A stretch of 64,000 nt of DNA, taken from positions 1 to 64,000 of the forward strand of contig NZ_JALOAN010000004.1 of NCBI RefSeq assembly GCF_023228785.1. The letters are read 5' to 3'. Each line of letters opens with the position of its first letter. Within the stretch, counting starts at the first letter, position 1. This DNA is from Sulfurimonas sp. Its GTDB lineage: Bacteria > Campylobacterota > Campylobacteria > Campylobacterales > Sulfurimonadaceae. Positions 53,802 through 63,117 of this stretch are shown in pieces. A model generated the notes under the pieces. The model was not told the origin of the DNA and did no database searches. It worked only from the letters and a program-made list of their open reading frames with translations. The translations under genes were made by a program, and so were the position numbers.

Positions 53802-56433
53802 AGTACACGAAATTGCCAAAGAGCTTGGTATTGCTTCGAAAGATGTTTTAGAAAAAGCGAAAAAAATGGGTCTTGAAGTAAAATCAGCACAAAGCGTTGT
53901 TACTATGGAACAAGCTGAGGGATTGGCTAATTTTATTATGAATGGCGAACCAACTCAAGAAACTTCAAAAGAAAAAGAATCTCCAAAAGCAAAAAGTGAT
54001 ACTCCAAAGCAAAAAGATGCTCCAGTTGTAGAAGAAAAATCACAAAAAACTGAGAGTTCAGTAAAAGAGACTAAAGAAACAATCAAAAAAGAAGCTCCAA
54101 AGGGTGAGGTTTCTGAAGTAGATACACAAAAAGTTGATACTGATAAAGAAGAGAGTGCAAAAGATAAAGCTCAAATCAAGACAGATAAAAATACTAGCTC
54201 TATTAAAGTAGTTGAGCCAGTAGCAGTTCGCCAGATTAAAAAAACTGGGTTAAAGATTGTTAAGAAGAGAAAGCCTAAACAAGAAGAAGTTTATGAAGCT
54301 CCTAAAAAACAAGCATCTGTAACATCAGTATCATCGTATGGCAAGGTTAGTGCTGAAGTTTTAGAAGAGTTAGCTCAGAAGAAAAAATCAAGACAAAGTA
54401 GTGGCGCACCTACTAGAAAAAAAGATAGTGGAACTAGAATAGATATTTTTGGTGGATCTATGAGTGAAGTATCTATGGATATGGATGATCAAGTTACTTT
54501 ATTAGACTTAAACTCAACAGAGAGAGCACCTCTTCCTGCAGAAGAGCCTAGAAAGCCTCGCGCTCCAAAACCAGCTGGAAGAAATGCAAACAAAAGACAA
54601 GCACCTCGTGGTAGAAGAGTTTCTCGTGATAAAAGAAAAAAATACATAAAACCAAATCAAGAAGAAGAGATAGTAACTCATGTAGAAATTCCTGAAGACA
54701 TTCGTGTTTATGAGTTTGCAGAAGCTCTAAAGCGTCCAATGTCAGAGGTTATAAAAGTTCTTTTTGATCTAGGGCTTATGATGACTAAAAATGACTTTTT
54801 AGGAAATGATGAGATTGAGATTTTAAGTGAAGAGTTTGATGTTGAAGTCACAATTGTAGATCCAAAAGATGCATTTAACTATGAAGAAGATTTAGCAGAG
54901 GATATAGAAAAAGATTCAAATGCTACAAAAAGACCTCCTGTTATTACTATTATGGGTCACGTTGACCATGGTAAAACTTCACTTCTTGATGCTATTCGTA
55001 AAGCAAAAGTATCTGAGGGTGAAGCTGGTGGAATCACACAACATATTGGAGCTTATACAGTACAACAAAATGGTGAAGCTATTACATTTTTAGATACTCC
55101 GGGTCACGCTGCATTTTCACATATGCGTCAACGTGGTACAGATGTAACAGATATTATAGTTATTGTGGTTGCTGCTGATGATGGTGTTAAACCTCAAACT
55201 CTTGAAGTTATAAAAATAGCAAAAGAATCAGGTGCACCAGTTATAGTAGCACTAAACAAGATGGATAAAGAGACAGCTCAACCAGATATGGTTAAGGGTC
55301 AAATGGCAGAACACGGCATAAGTCCAGTTGATTGGGGTGGAGATGTAGAGTTTATCCCAGTATCTGCAAAAAGTGGAATGGGAATAGATGATCTACTTGA
55401 AAACATCCTTATAACTGCTGAAGTACTAGAACTTCGTGCAAACGAAAATGCTATGGCTAAGGCTACAGTTGTTGAGTCTTCACTAGAAAAAGGTCGTGGG
55501 CCAGTTGCTACTGTAATTGTTCAAAATGGTACTCTAAAAGTTGGAGATTATGTTGTTTGTGGAAGTTCTTATGGTCGCATTAAAGCTCTAATCGATGAAA
55601 ACAATAAACAAATAAAAACAATTTTACCAAGCTATACAGCAGTTGTTGTAGGACTCAATGAAGTTCCTGCATCAGGTGAGGTTATGATGGCAATGGAGAA
55701 TGAAAAAGAGGCTAAAGAGTACGCTCAAAAACGTCATGAATATGACAGACACAAAGAACTATCTCACTCTACAAAATCAACTCTTGAAGATATGACTTCT
55801 ATGATTGCTGAGGGCAAATTAAAATCGCTCAAAGTTGTTTTAAAGACAGATGTTCACGGAACTCTTGAAGCACTTAAAGCTTCACTAAGTGAACTTAGAA
55901 ACGATGAAGTAAAAATCAATATCATCTCAAGTGGTGTTGGTGGGATTACTGAAAATGATGTTGAACTAGTTTCAAACTCTGAAAATTGTGTGCTTTTAGG
56001 CTTTAATGTTCGTCCTACAGGAAGTGTAAAAGCACTTGCAAAACAGAAAAATGTAGATATTAGAACTTACTCTATTATCTATAAACTTTTAGATGATATT
56101 ACTCTTATGTTAACTGGTATGATGGCTCCGAAGTTTACAGAAGAAAACACAGGTCAAGCAGAAGTTAGAGATACATTTAAGATACCTAAAGGAATGGTTG
56201 CTGGATGTGTTGTTGTAGATGGTAAGCTTGTTCGTGGTGGAATGGTTCGTGTCATCCGTGATGGCGTGGTTATTTATGAAGGCGAGTTAACTTCATTAAA
56301 ACGTTTTAAAGATGATGTTGAAGAGATTGGTAATGGTTATGAGTGTGGTGTAGTTATTAGCGGTTATGATGATGTAATCGTAGGCGATACTATAGAAACA
56401 TTTAAAAAGATAGAACAAAAAGTTTCACTATAG
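53785..56433 (+). CDS. infB: Translation initiation factor IF-2
   Basis: A GTPase that places initiator tRNA on the ribosome. 882 residues: an N-terminal IF2_N domain (1-50), a charged Lys/Glu/Pro linker to about 300 and a second IF2_N-like region. The G domain starts at MGHVDHGKT (390-398), with DTPGH, NKMD and SAK motifs after it, then domains II-IV. The ATG at 53785 follows AAGGAG by 10 nt and lies inside ylxR, which couples translation. It heads the infB-rbfA-rimP group. Confidence 0.97.
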   Translation: MIEKVRVHEIAKELGIASKDVLEKAKKMGLEVKSAQSVVTMEQAEGLANFIMNGEPTQETSKEKESPKAKSDTPKQKDAPVVEEKSQKTESSVKETKETIKKEAPKGEVSEVDTQKVDTDKEESAKDKAQIKTDKNTSSIKVVEPVAVRQIKKTGLKIVKKRKPKQEEVYEAPKKQASVTSVSSYGKVSAEVLEELAQKKKSRQSSGAPTRKKDSGTRIDIFGGSMSEVSMDMDDQVTLLDLNSTERAPLPAEEPRKPRAPKPAGRNANKRQAPRGRRVSRDKRKKYIKPNQEEEIVTHVEIPEDIRVYEFAEALKRPMSEVIKVLFDLGLMMTKNDFLGNDEIEILSEEFDVEVTIVDPKDAFNYEEDLAEDIEKDSNATKRPPVITIMGHVDHGKTSLLDAIRKAKVSEGEAGGITQHIGAYTVQQNGEAITFLDTPGHAAFSHMRQRGTDVTDIIVIVVAADDGVKPQTLEVIKIAKESGAPVIVALNKMDKETAQPDMVKGQMAEHGISPVDWGGDVEFIPVSAKSGMGIDDLLENILITAEVLELRANENAMAKATVVESSLEKGRGPVATVIVQNGTLKVGDYVVCGSSYGRIKALIDENNKQIKTILPSYTAVVVGLNEVPASGEVMMAMENEKEAKEYAQKRHEYDRHKELSHSTKSTLEDMTSMIAEGKLKSLKVVLKTDVHGTLEALKASLSELRNDEVKINIISSGVGGITENDVELVSNSENCVLLGFNVRPTGSVKALAKQKNVDIRTYSIIYKLLDDITLMLTGMMAPKFTEENTGQAEVRDTFKIPKGMVAGCVVVDGKLVRGGMVRVIRDGVVIYEGELTSLKRFKDDVEEIGNGYECGVVISGYDDVIVGDTIETFKKIEQKVSL

Positions 56434-56464
56434 AATTTTTAAGAAAAAAGGATAAGTTTAGTTT

Positions 56465-56821
56465 ATGAATGAAGCCCAAATAAAACTCAAAAGAATGGAG
56501 TCAATATTATTAGAGTTGATTCCTGAAGCTTTGGGACAATTGAATGATAAAAGGCTTCATGATTTAGAAGTCTTAGAAGTAAAATGCTCTCGTGGAAGAA
56601 GTGATGCTAAGGTCTATATAAACCCAAATGAGTATTCAGAGAGCCAAAAAACAACATACTTAAATCAACTAAACAAAGCTAGACCTATAGTAGAAGACTT
56701 TTGCCTAAAAGATCAAGGTTGGTATAGATGTCCTAAGCTCACATTTGAGTTTGATACACAATTTGAAAAATTCCAAAATTTAGAAGAGTTGTTTAAAAAA
56801 ATAGCAAAGGAAGAACAGTGA
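56465..56821 (+). CDS. rbfA: Ribosome-binding factor A
   Basis: 118 residues with the KH-like RbfA fold: N-terminal helix AQIKLKRMESILLELIPEAL, then LHDLEVLEVKCSRGRSDAKVYI and C-terminal PKLTFEFDTQFEK. It binds the 30S head during 16S maturation. The overlap with rimP is GTGA (56818-56821). Slightly divergent from the Escherichia coli protein but correct in place and length. Confidence 0.9.
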   Translation: MNEAQIKLKRMESILLELIPEALGQLNDKRLHDLEVLEVKCSRGRSDAKVYINPNEYSESQKTTYLNQLNKARPIVEDFCLKDQGWYRCPKLTFEFDTQFEKFQNLEELFKKIAKEEQ

Positions 56822-57264
56822 GTTTACATAGTGATATAGTGTCTTTAGTCTCTTCACTTGATCTTGAGCTATATGATGCTGCAGTCGTAAGTGAGGGTGA
56901 TGAGACAATATACCGCGTTAGTGTAATATCTAAAGAGATTGTAGATGGTAAAAGAGCTGGTGTTAGTCTTGAAAATTGTGTAGAGCTTACTCATCTTATA
57001 TCTCCACTTCTTGATGTTACTCCTCCTGTCTCAGGTGAGTATAGATTAGAAGTTGGAAGCCCTGGTATTGAGAGAAAACTCACAACTCTAGATCATTTTA
57101 AAATGTCTGTTGGTGAAAATATATCTTTTGGCAAAGAAAAAGACAAAATCAGGGGGCTTTTACAAAAAGTAGAGGGCTCAAAACTATTTGTTGTAGTTGA
57201 TGCTGAATTAGTAGAATTTGAATTTAACGACATAAAAAAAGCTAGAACCTACTTTGAGTGGTAG
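56818..57264 (+). CDS. rimP: Ribosome maturation factor RimP
   Basis: 148 residues with the RimP blocks VSLENCVELTHLISPLLD and YRLEVGSPGIERKL, the latter a family signature, and a C-terminal SH3-like domain. It assists late 30S assembly. The start is the GTG at 56818, overlapping the rbfA TGA. Confidence 0.93.
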   Translation: MSLHSDIVSLVSSLDLELYDAAVVSEGDETIYRVSVISKEIVDGKRAGVSLENCVELTHLISPLLDVTPPVSGEYRLEVGSPGIERKLTTLDHFKMSVGENISFGKEKDKIRGLLQKVEGSKLFVVVDAELVEFEFNDIKKARTYFEW

Positions 57265-57286
57265 GGAAAAACTCTAGGATAACACT

Positions 57287-58297
57287 ATGCTAATAGATGA
57301 TAATTTTTTTATGTCTCTTGCAATAGATGAGGCTTGGAAATATCAAGGCTTAACATATCCAAATCCTGCAGTAGGTTGTGTCGCTGTTGGGGCAAATAAA
57401 GAGATCTTAGCAATAGAAGCTCACAAATGTGCAGGAATGCCTCACGCAGAGGTCTTGGCTCTTCGTAGTGCTTACTTTAAACTCACAAATGATGCTAAGA
57501 TCTTAGATCTTGTAGATTCAAGCGAGATCCACAACTATCTACTTCTTAATAACAATAACTGCTTTAAAAATATCTCACTTTATAGTACACTTGAACCATG
57601 TTCGCATATAGGTAAAACTCCATCTTGTGCCTCACTTATCTCATCTCTTGGCATCAAAGAAGTCTTTATTGGCGTAGCTGATGCAAATGTAATTGCATCT
57701 GCTGGAGCTTCAATAATGCTTAAAAGTGGAGTTGATGTGAAATACACAAGCCTGCAAAAAAGAGCACAAGACCTTATCTTGCCATTTAAAAGATTTAATA
57801 AAGATCAGTTTATATTTTTTAAATGGGCTCAAAGACTTAACGCTACTACAGATTGTGGCACAATTAGCTCACAAAGCTCAAGAGTAAAAGTTCATGCTAT
57901 GAGAGATGTTTGTGACTTGCTTATCATTGGCGGTAATACAGTAAGAGAAGATAGACCTACGCTTGATTCAAGGTTAGTACAAGGCAAGGCTCCAGATGTT
58001 TTGATACTCTCTAAAAGTACTAATTTTGATAAAAACATACCACTCTTTGGTGTGCCATCACGAGAGGTTTATGTAGAGGATAATCTTAGCAGAATTAAAA
58101 ACTATAAAAATATCATGATAGAAGGTAGTTTTGCTATGTTTGAACTCACCAAAGATATAGTTGATTATCATTTATGTTTTTTAGCTCCTACTATGGGTGG
58201 AAAAAATGGGTTTGAAGAAGCAAAGACAAGCTTTGAGATTTTATATACAAACCAAGAAGACAAAGATATAATACTGTGGATGAAAAGGGAAATTTAA
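57287..58297 (+). CDS. ribD: Riboflavin biosynthesis deaminase/reductase RibD
   Basis: A bifunctional enzyme of riboflavin synthesis. The N-terminal deaminase has zinc-site H53-A-E55 in HAEVLALR and C105 to C114 in PCSHIGKTPSC. The C-terminal half, from about 165, is the reductase with NADPH-binding LLIIGGNTVREDRPTLDSR. The loop between AEV and PCSH carries an insertion of about 20 residues (LLLNNNNCFKN) not usual for the family. 336 residues in total. Confidence 0.92.
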   Translation: MLIDDNFFMSLAIDEAWKYQGLTYPNPAVGCVAVGANKEILAIEAHKCAGMPHAEVLALRSAYFKLTNDAKILDLVDSSEIHNYLLLNNNNCFKNISLYSTLEPCSHIGKTPSCASLISSLGIKEVFIGVADANVIASAGASIMLKSGVDVKYTSLQKRAQDLILPFKRFNKDQFIFFKWAQRLNATTDCGTISSQSSRVKVHAMRDVCDLLIIGGNTVREDRPTLDSRLVQGKAPDVLILSKSTNFDKNIPLFGVPSREVYVEDNLSRIKNYKNIMIEGSFAMFELTKDIVDYHLCFLAPTMGGKNGFEEAKTSFEILYTNQEDKDIILWMKREI

Positions 58298-58298
58298 T

Positions 58299-59039
58299 AT
58301 GCAAAAAGAAAATGTACAAAAGCAAGAAAAACAAGAAAAAATAGTCTCGATGTTTGACAATATAGCACCAACATATGACACTGCAAATCGTGTTATGAGT
58401 ATGGGAGTTGACAAGAGCTGGAGACGCAAGGCTTGTGATTTGGCTTATGAGTTTTATGCACAAGACTCAATAGATAAAATTGTAGATGTAGCTTGTGGAA
58501 CTGGCGATATGATGAACTTTTGGAAGAGTAGATCTGAAGTGGCAGGTATCGCAGTTGGTGAGATTGTCGGAGTAGATCCATCTGTTGGTATGGTTGATGT
58601 TGCAAGAAAGAAATTTCCTAAATTTAACTACCATATTTCAAAAGCTACAGAGATCCCACTTCAAGATGCAAGTTCTGACTTTTTAAGTATCACATATGGT
58701 ATTAGAAATGTAGTAGAGAGAAAAGAGGCTCTAGTTGAGTTTAACAGAGTTTTAAAAGATAATGGTCTTGTTATAATTCTAGAGTTTATGAAAAATGAAA
58801 ACCCATCAATACTTGGTCGCATAAGAGATTTTTATATGAATAAGATCTTGCCAAAAGTAGGTGGATTTATATCTAAAAATTTAGAGGCTTATGAGTACTT
58901 ACCAAACTCTATTGGAGATTTCTCAACAGTAGAAAATATGCAAAATGAGTTAAAAGATGCTGGATTTGAGATTCTTTATACAAAAAGTTTTTCTATGGAT
59001 ATTTCAACACTCATCATAGCGAGAAAGACTAAAGTCTAA
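58299..59039 (+). CDS. ubiE: Menaquinone methyltransferase UbiE/MenG
   Basis: A SAM-dependent C-methyltransferase acting on demethylmenaquinone. 246 residues with motif I IVDVACGTGDM (61-71), SITYGIRNVVER in the middle and the UbiE signature YDTANRVMSMGVDKSWR near 26-42. Together with the aminofutalosine deaminase at 61834 it fits menaquinone made by the futalosine route. Ubiquinone is not expected in this group. Confidence 0.94.
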   Translation: MQKENVQKQEKQEKIVSMFDNIAPTYDTANRVMSMGVDKSWRRKACDLAYEFYAQDSIDKIVDVACGTGDMMNFWKSRSEVAGIAVGEIVGVDPSVGMVDVARKKFPKFNYHISKATEIPLQDASSDFLSITYGIRNVVERKEALVEFNRVLKDNGLVIILEFMKNENPSILGRIRDFYMNKILPKVGGFISKNLEAYEYLPNSIGDFSTVENMQNELKDAGFEILYTKSFSMDISTLIIARKTKV

Positions 59040-59042
59040 GGT

Positions 59043-60230
59043 ATGAATATACTCTCAGTCTCAAACTTAAACGAGCAGATCAAGACTCTTTTAGAGACTA
59101 GTTTTAGTCATGTTCTAGTCGAGGGAGAACTCTCTCGCATTACCTTTCACAACTCTGGTCATGTTTATTTTAGCATTAAAGACAGAGACTCAACCATCAG
59201 TGCTGTGATGTTTAGAGGAAATGCAACAAAGTTAAAGTTCCGTCTTGAAGAGGGAATGAAAGTTATTATAAATGCAGCTTTGACTCTTTACAAACCTCGT
59301 GGAGCTTATCAGTTAAACTGTTTTAACATTGAGCCATCAGGGCAAGGAGCGTTAGCCCTTGCTTATGAGCAGTTAAAGAAAAAGCTCTCATCTAAGGGTT
59401 ATTTTGAGCCAAGTATAAAAAAAACTCTTCCAAAATTTCCTAAAAAAATAGCCTTTATAACTTCGGCAACGGGTGCGGCCCTACAAGATATGCTAAGAGT
59501 GGCACAAACTAGATATAGAGCATTAGAAGTTGATATTTACGATGTTTTAGTTCAAGGTGAGAGCGCAGCCTCATCAATTGCAAATGCTATATCTATATCT
59601 GATACTAAAAAATATGACTTTATAGTTGTTGGTCGTGGTGGTGGAAGTATCGAAGATTTGTGGGCTTTTAATGAAGAGATAGTTGCAGATGCTATTTTTA
59701 TGGCAAAAACTCCAATAGTCTCAGCAGTTGGTCATGAGATCGACTGGGTTATAAGTGACTTTGTAAGTGATCTAAGAGCACCAACTCCTAGTGCTGCTAT
59801 GGAGATGACTCTACCAGACTCAAACGAGCTTTATCAAACACTAGATTCACTATCATTGCAACACACTCAGCTAATAATGCAAAAAATACAAAACTTACAA
59901 CAAGAACTCTTACATCTTAACAAACTTTATAGTGTTAATTCAGTCGATAAAAAACTATTTCAAAAGATAGAAGAGGTAAAACTTCTAAGAGAGTCATTTG
60001 CGAGTGCGATAAATCATAGAGTAAGTGTTGCTCAAAGTCAAGTTCAAAACCTACAAAAAATGCTAGAATCAAATCATCCAAAATACAAAAATAAAAAAGG
60101 CTTTGCACAGATCTCTTACAAATCTAAGCCCATAGATATAATAAGTTTAGAAGTTGGAGATGAGTTTTTAGCACAAACTCATGAGATAAGTATTTGTGCA
60201 AAGGTTATAAAAAAGGAAAAGATTATATGA
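59043..60230 (+). CDS. xseA: Exodeoxyribonuclease VII large subunit XseA
   Basis: The large subunit of the single-strand-specific exonuclease VII. 395 residues: an OB-fold domain (1-100, LSRITFHNSGHVYFSIKD), then the catalytic core with GRGGGSIEDLWAFNEE, VGHEIDWVISDF and RAPTPSAAME, followed by a coiled-coil region. The tail is shorter than in the Escherichia coli protein. No xseB gene is visible in the window. It overlaps the next gene as ATGA. Confidence 0.93.
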   Translation: MNILSVSNLNEQIKTLLETSFSHVLVEGELSRITFHNSGHVYFSIKDRDSTISAVMFRGNATKLKFRLEEGMKVIINAALTLYKPRGAYQLNCFNIEPSGQGALALAYEQLKKKLSSKGYFEPSIKKTLPKFPKKIAFITSATGAALQDMLRVAQTRYRALEVDIYDVLVQGESAASSIANAISISDTKKYDFIVVGRGGGSIEDLWAFNEEIVADAIFMAKTPIVSAVGHEIDWVISDFVSDLRAPTPSAAMEMTLPDSNELYQTLDSLSLQHTQLIMQKIQNLQQELLHLNKLYSVNSVDKKLFQKIEEVKLLRESFASAINHRVSVAQSQVQNLQKMLESNHPKYKNKKGFAQISYKSKPIDIISLEVGDEFLAQTHEISICAKVIKKEKII

Positions 60231-60826
60231 GTTATCCAGATTTTTTTAATAGTATAGAGACTATAAAAGTGAAAGATCCACTATCAGGGCTTTTAGGTGC
60301 ATTTGACAAAGGTGAGTATGAGTTTTGTTATTTAGATGTTGTAAAATCAGCAGGACACAGCTGTCCTACAGTTGCAGGTGCATATCTTGTAACAAAAGAG
60401 GCACTAAAAGCTCTATATAAAGATGAATTAGCACTTCGTGGAGAGATAAAAGTAGAGTTTAAAGAGGCTTTAGAAGATGGCGTTGCTGGTGTTATAAGTA
60501 ATGTTATCTCACAAATCACAGGTGCTACAGATGTGAGTGGTTTTAAAGGTCTAGCAGGAAAGTTCGCACGTCACTCTTTGATGGATTTTAACTCCAAGAT
60601 AGACTCATCAGCTCGTTTTACAAGAGTAGATAGTGGTAAATGTGTAGATGTTTACTATAACCCATCTTCCATTGCACCAGATGCTAAGATGCAAGAACTT
60701 ATGCAAAAGATGATGAGTGGACAAGCCGAGCCACAAGAGATAAAAGAGTTTGGCGAACTTTGGCAAGATAGAGTGAAAAGAATTTTTGAAAATACAAGTA
60801 GTGTTGTGAGGGTTGTGGAGGTTTAG
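60227..60826 (+). CDS. FmdE-like protein
   Basis: 199 residues starting MSYPDFFNSIETI, with the FmdE metal-site motif AGHSCPTVAGAYL (H44, C46). FmdE proteins are named after the methanogen formylmethanofuran-dehydrogenase operon but occur widely; the function here is unknown. A later part has GLAGKFARHSLMDF. I chose the ATG at 60227, whose ATGA overlaps the xseA stop, over an in-frame start at 60194. Confidence 0.78.
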   Translation: MSYPDFFNSIETIKVKDPLSGLLGAFDKGEYEFCYLDVVKSAGHSCPTVAGAYLVTKEALKALYKDELALRGEIKVEFKEALEDGVAGVISNVISQITGATDVSGFKGLAGKFARHSLMDFNSKIDSSARFTRVDSGKCVDVYYNPSSIAPDAKMQELMQKMMSGQAEPQEIKEFGELWQDRVKRIFENTSSVVRVVEV

Positions 60827-60852
60827 AATAAACAGCATCAACCATATATATG

Positions 60853-60901
60853 CGTCACACCTCAGTAGAGGTGTGACGAGATGCAGAGGTGTGACGAGAT
60901 G
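60853..60901. repeat. Perfect 11-bp hairpin plus a direct repeat between convergent genes
   Basis: CGTCACACCTC (60853-60863) pairs with GAGGTGTGACG (60868-60878) around AGTA. The 17-mer AGAGGTGTGACGAGATG at 60867 recurs exactly at 60885. The same core, CACCTC/GAGGTG with the loop AGGA and a following CGAGA, is found at 16058-16085. It lies in the 138-bp gap between the FmdE-like and sppA genes and might end transcription of either, but no T-run follows. Confidence 0.7.
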
Positions 60902-60964
60902 GGAATGCTAACTAATGGCGTTATCCACGATGAACCTCGTAGATATGATTTATAAACTACACTT

Positions 60965-61834
60965 TTATTTTAAAACTATAGATGGAAAATAAGTATGAAG
61001 AACAACCGCAGTAGAGGCAGTTAGCTTTTTCATAAACTTGTCAAACTTATCCTCTTTGTTCCAAACAGGATTTGCTACACCACTAAGACCAACAAGTCTC
61101 ATTTTTGCATCATAACTAACTCCAAGAGAGTCTATTAAACCGACCTCTTTTGCTTGAGATGCTGTAAAGATGTGTGCATTTGCAAACGAATCTCTTTTTT
61201 TGATATCTAAACCTCTTGCATCTGCTACATCTAGAGTAAACATATCGTAAGTACCTTGAATAACCTTGTTTAGCTCATTTACCTCGTAAGCTTCCCACTC
61301 TCTGTTTGGAGTACCAACTTGCTTATACTTTCCAGCTTGAACACTTTGAGTCTTTATCCCGATTTTTTGCATAAGCTCACCAAAGTTTGCTCCTTGCATA
61401 ATTACACCGATGCTACCAACCATAGATCCAGGGTTTGCAATGATCTCATCTGCCCAGATGCTAGCATAGTAACTTCCACTTGCTAATGTTCCACTTGCAT
61501 AAACAACTACAGGTTTTTTCTCTTTTAGTCTTTTTATAGCATAAGCTATCTCGATAGAAGGAGAGACGGCTCCACCTGGGGAGTCAACAACAAGTAAAAC
61601 ACCTCTTATGTTATTGTTTGACTCTGCTTTTTCAATCTGATCTAAAACCTCTGAGACTTCCATAATAGGACCGCTTAGGTTTATTTGCTGTAAGTTATTT
61701 GGAGTTAAATTTTCTTCACTCGATGGAGCAAAAATCAAAAACAAAATAAGAACGAAAATCATAGCCTTGAAATGTTCTTGAATGAACTTCAATGTGGCAC
61801 CTATGGGTGAAAATATCTTTTTTAAAAACTGCAT
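60965..61834 (-). CDS. sppA: Signal peptide peptidase SppA (short form)
   Basis: A membrane-bound serine protease that digests cleaved signal peptides. 289 residues: a membrane segment at 22-38, then the ClpP-like fold with LVVDSPGGAVSPS, the catalytic serine in LASGSYYAS (S119) and the general-base lysine in QAGKYKQVG (K169). It is the 36-kDa type with one catalytic domain. It overlaps the upstream deaminase gene by one base. Confidence 0.93.
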   Translation of the reverse strand: MQFLKKIFSPIGATLKFIQEHFKAMIFVLILFLIFAPSSEENLTPNNLQQINLSGPIMEVSEVLDQIEKAESNNNIRGVLLVVDSPGGAVSPSIEIAYAIKRLKEKKPVVVYASGTLASGSYYASIWADEIIANPGSMVGSIGVIMQGANFGELMQKIGIKTQSVQAGKYKQVGTPNREWEAYEVNELNKVIQGTYDMFTLDVADARGLDIKKRDSFANAHIFTASQAKEVGLIDSLGVSYDAKMRLVGLSGVANPVWNKEDKFDKFMKKLTASTAVVLHTYFPSIVLK

Positions 61835-63054
61835 TATTTACCTTTTACTACTTTACCATTTATGTAAATTTTAGAGATATTATATCTATGTAAGATTAAA
61901 TGAATTGCTAATTCTTCATTTGGTTCTTTTTCTAAATCTAGCACTAACATATCAGCTGCTTTGCCCTCTTTGATCTCGCCTGTGTTTAGACCTAAAGCTT
62001 TTGCTGCATTTTTTGTAACACTCATTATAAGTTTTTTTGCAAGATCTTGTAATGGCATATTGTGGTGCATAAAAAGAGCTACTTTCATCTCTTCAAAAAG
62101 ATCTAGTTTGTAGTTAGAACTAAGCCCATCAGTAGCACATACCCAGTTTATGTTTTTTGCTTCTAATTCTTGTAGATCTAGAGCACCGTTTCCTAAGAGT
62201 CGATTTGAAATTGGACAGTGGATGATAGTATGAGCGTTAGTTGCAATGCTATTTAATTCATCTTCATTTGCTTTAACAGCGTGAGTTAGAAGAGTTTTAT
62301 GAGTGTTGAAATGAGCTAAAAATTCACTAGAGTCACTTACATTTGCCTTTTGCTTTAAGAGTTTTTCAAAGAAATCTTTAAACTCTCCACTACTATTGTC
62401 AAGCCAAGCTCTCTCGTGCTCGCTCTCCATAAAGTGAGCAGTGAGCTTTAAGTCTTCATCCTTTACAATTTCAAGAGCTTTTTTTATTAAAATCGGATGA
62501 ACAGAGTAGGGTGAGTGAATAGCAACTGCTGGATAAAATCCCTCTCTTTTTATGCTTTTAGATGCATCAAGCCTTGAGATAAAATCATCAAAGAGTGCAT
62601 CTGCCATTGTAGCTTGAGAGCCGATTAGCTCATTGAAAAACAGAACATTTTGAGGTGAAGATGCACAAGCTTCTAGATCCATTCCATGTGAGCTTATAGC
62701 TCCAAATGTTGTGATTCCAGACTCAAGCATAGACTCAATTGCTTTGCTCATACAAGCACTATCGCAACCACCAATAAGCTCTTGGCGATTTTCTATAACG
62801 CTATAGAGCCAGTTCATAAAGTCACCATAGCTTAGAGTAGTTTTGTTTGCACTAAACTCTATGTGAACATGAGAGTTTATAAGTCCTGGCATAATAAGTG
62901 AGTTTTCTTGAAGTTCTATTATCTCTGCATCTGGATATAGCTTTTTAAGTTCATCAAGTGGTGCTATTTTTTCTATGGTTTTATCGTAAGCTATAGCTTG
63001 GTTTTTTAATAGTAGATCTGGGGTATATATATAGTTTGGGGAGATTATTTGCAT
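61834..63054 (-). CDS. Aminofutalosine deaminase-like amidohydrolase (MqnX type)
   Basis: 406 residues of the TRZ/ATZ amidohydrolase family. Metal ligands: H62-x-H64 in INSHVHIEFSA, a later AHFMESEHE and LTHAVKA, and the aspartate in CATDGLSSN. In Helicobacter and Campylobacter the homologous chlorohydrolase-like gene deaminates 6-amino-6-deoxyfutalosine in menaquinone synthesis, and that role is inferred here. A general nucleoside or melamine-type deaminase is the alternative. Its stop is at 61834, abutting sppA. Confidence 0.8.
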   Translation of the reverse strand: MQIISPNYIYTPDLLLKNQAIAYDKTIEKIAPLDELKKLYPDAEIIELQENSLIMPGLINSHVHIEFSANKTTLSYGDFMNWLYSVIENRQELIGGCDSACMSKAIESMLESGITTFGAISSHGMDLEACASSPQNVLFFNELIGSQATMADALFDDFISRLDASKSIKREGFYPAVAIHSPYSVHPILIKKALEIVKDEDLKLTAHFMESEHERAWLDNSSGEFKDFFEKLLKQKANVSDSSEFLAHFNTHKTLLTHAVKANEDELNSIATNAHTIIHCPISNRLLGNGALDLQELEAKNINWVCATDGLSSNYKLDLFEEMKVALFMHHNMPLQDLAKKLIMSVTKNAAKALGLNTGEIKEGKAADMLVLDLEKEPNEELAIHLILHRYNISKIYINGKVVKGK

Positions 63055-63089
63055 TTTTTATCTTTAGTTTAAAAGTTTGGTTGATTATA

Positions 63090-63117
63090 TTTAATAAGCT
63101 TTAAAAAGCTTATTAAA
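63090..63117 (-). terminator. Palindromic hairpin at the end of the glycosyltransferase gene
   Basis: TAATAAGCTTT pairs perfectly with AAAGCTTATTA around AA (63092-63115), and the stem overlaps the TAA stop at 63113-63115. It is AT-rich and has no T-run, so I rate termination as uncertain. Confidence 0.4.
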
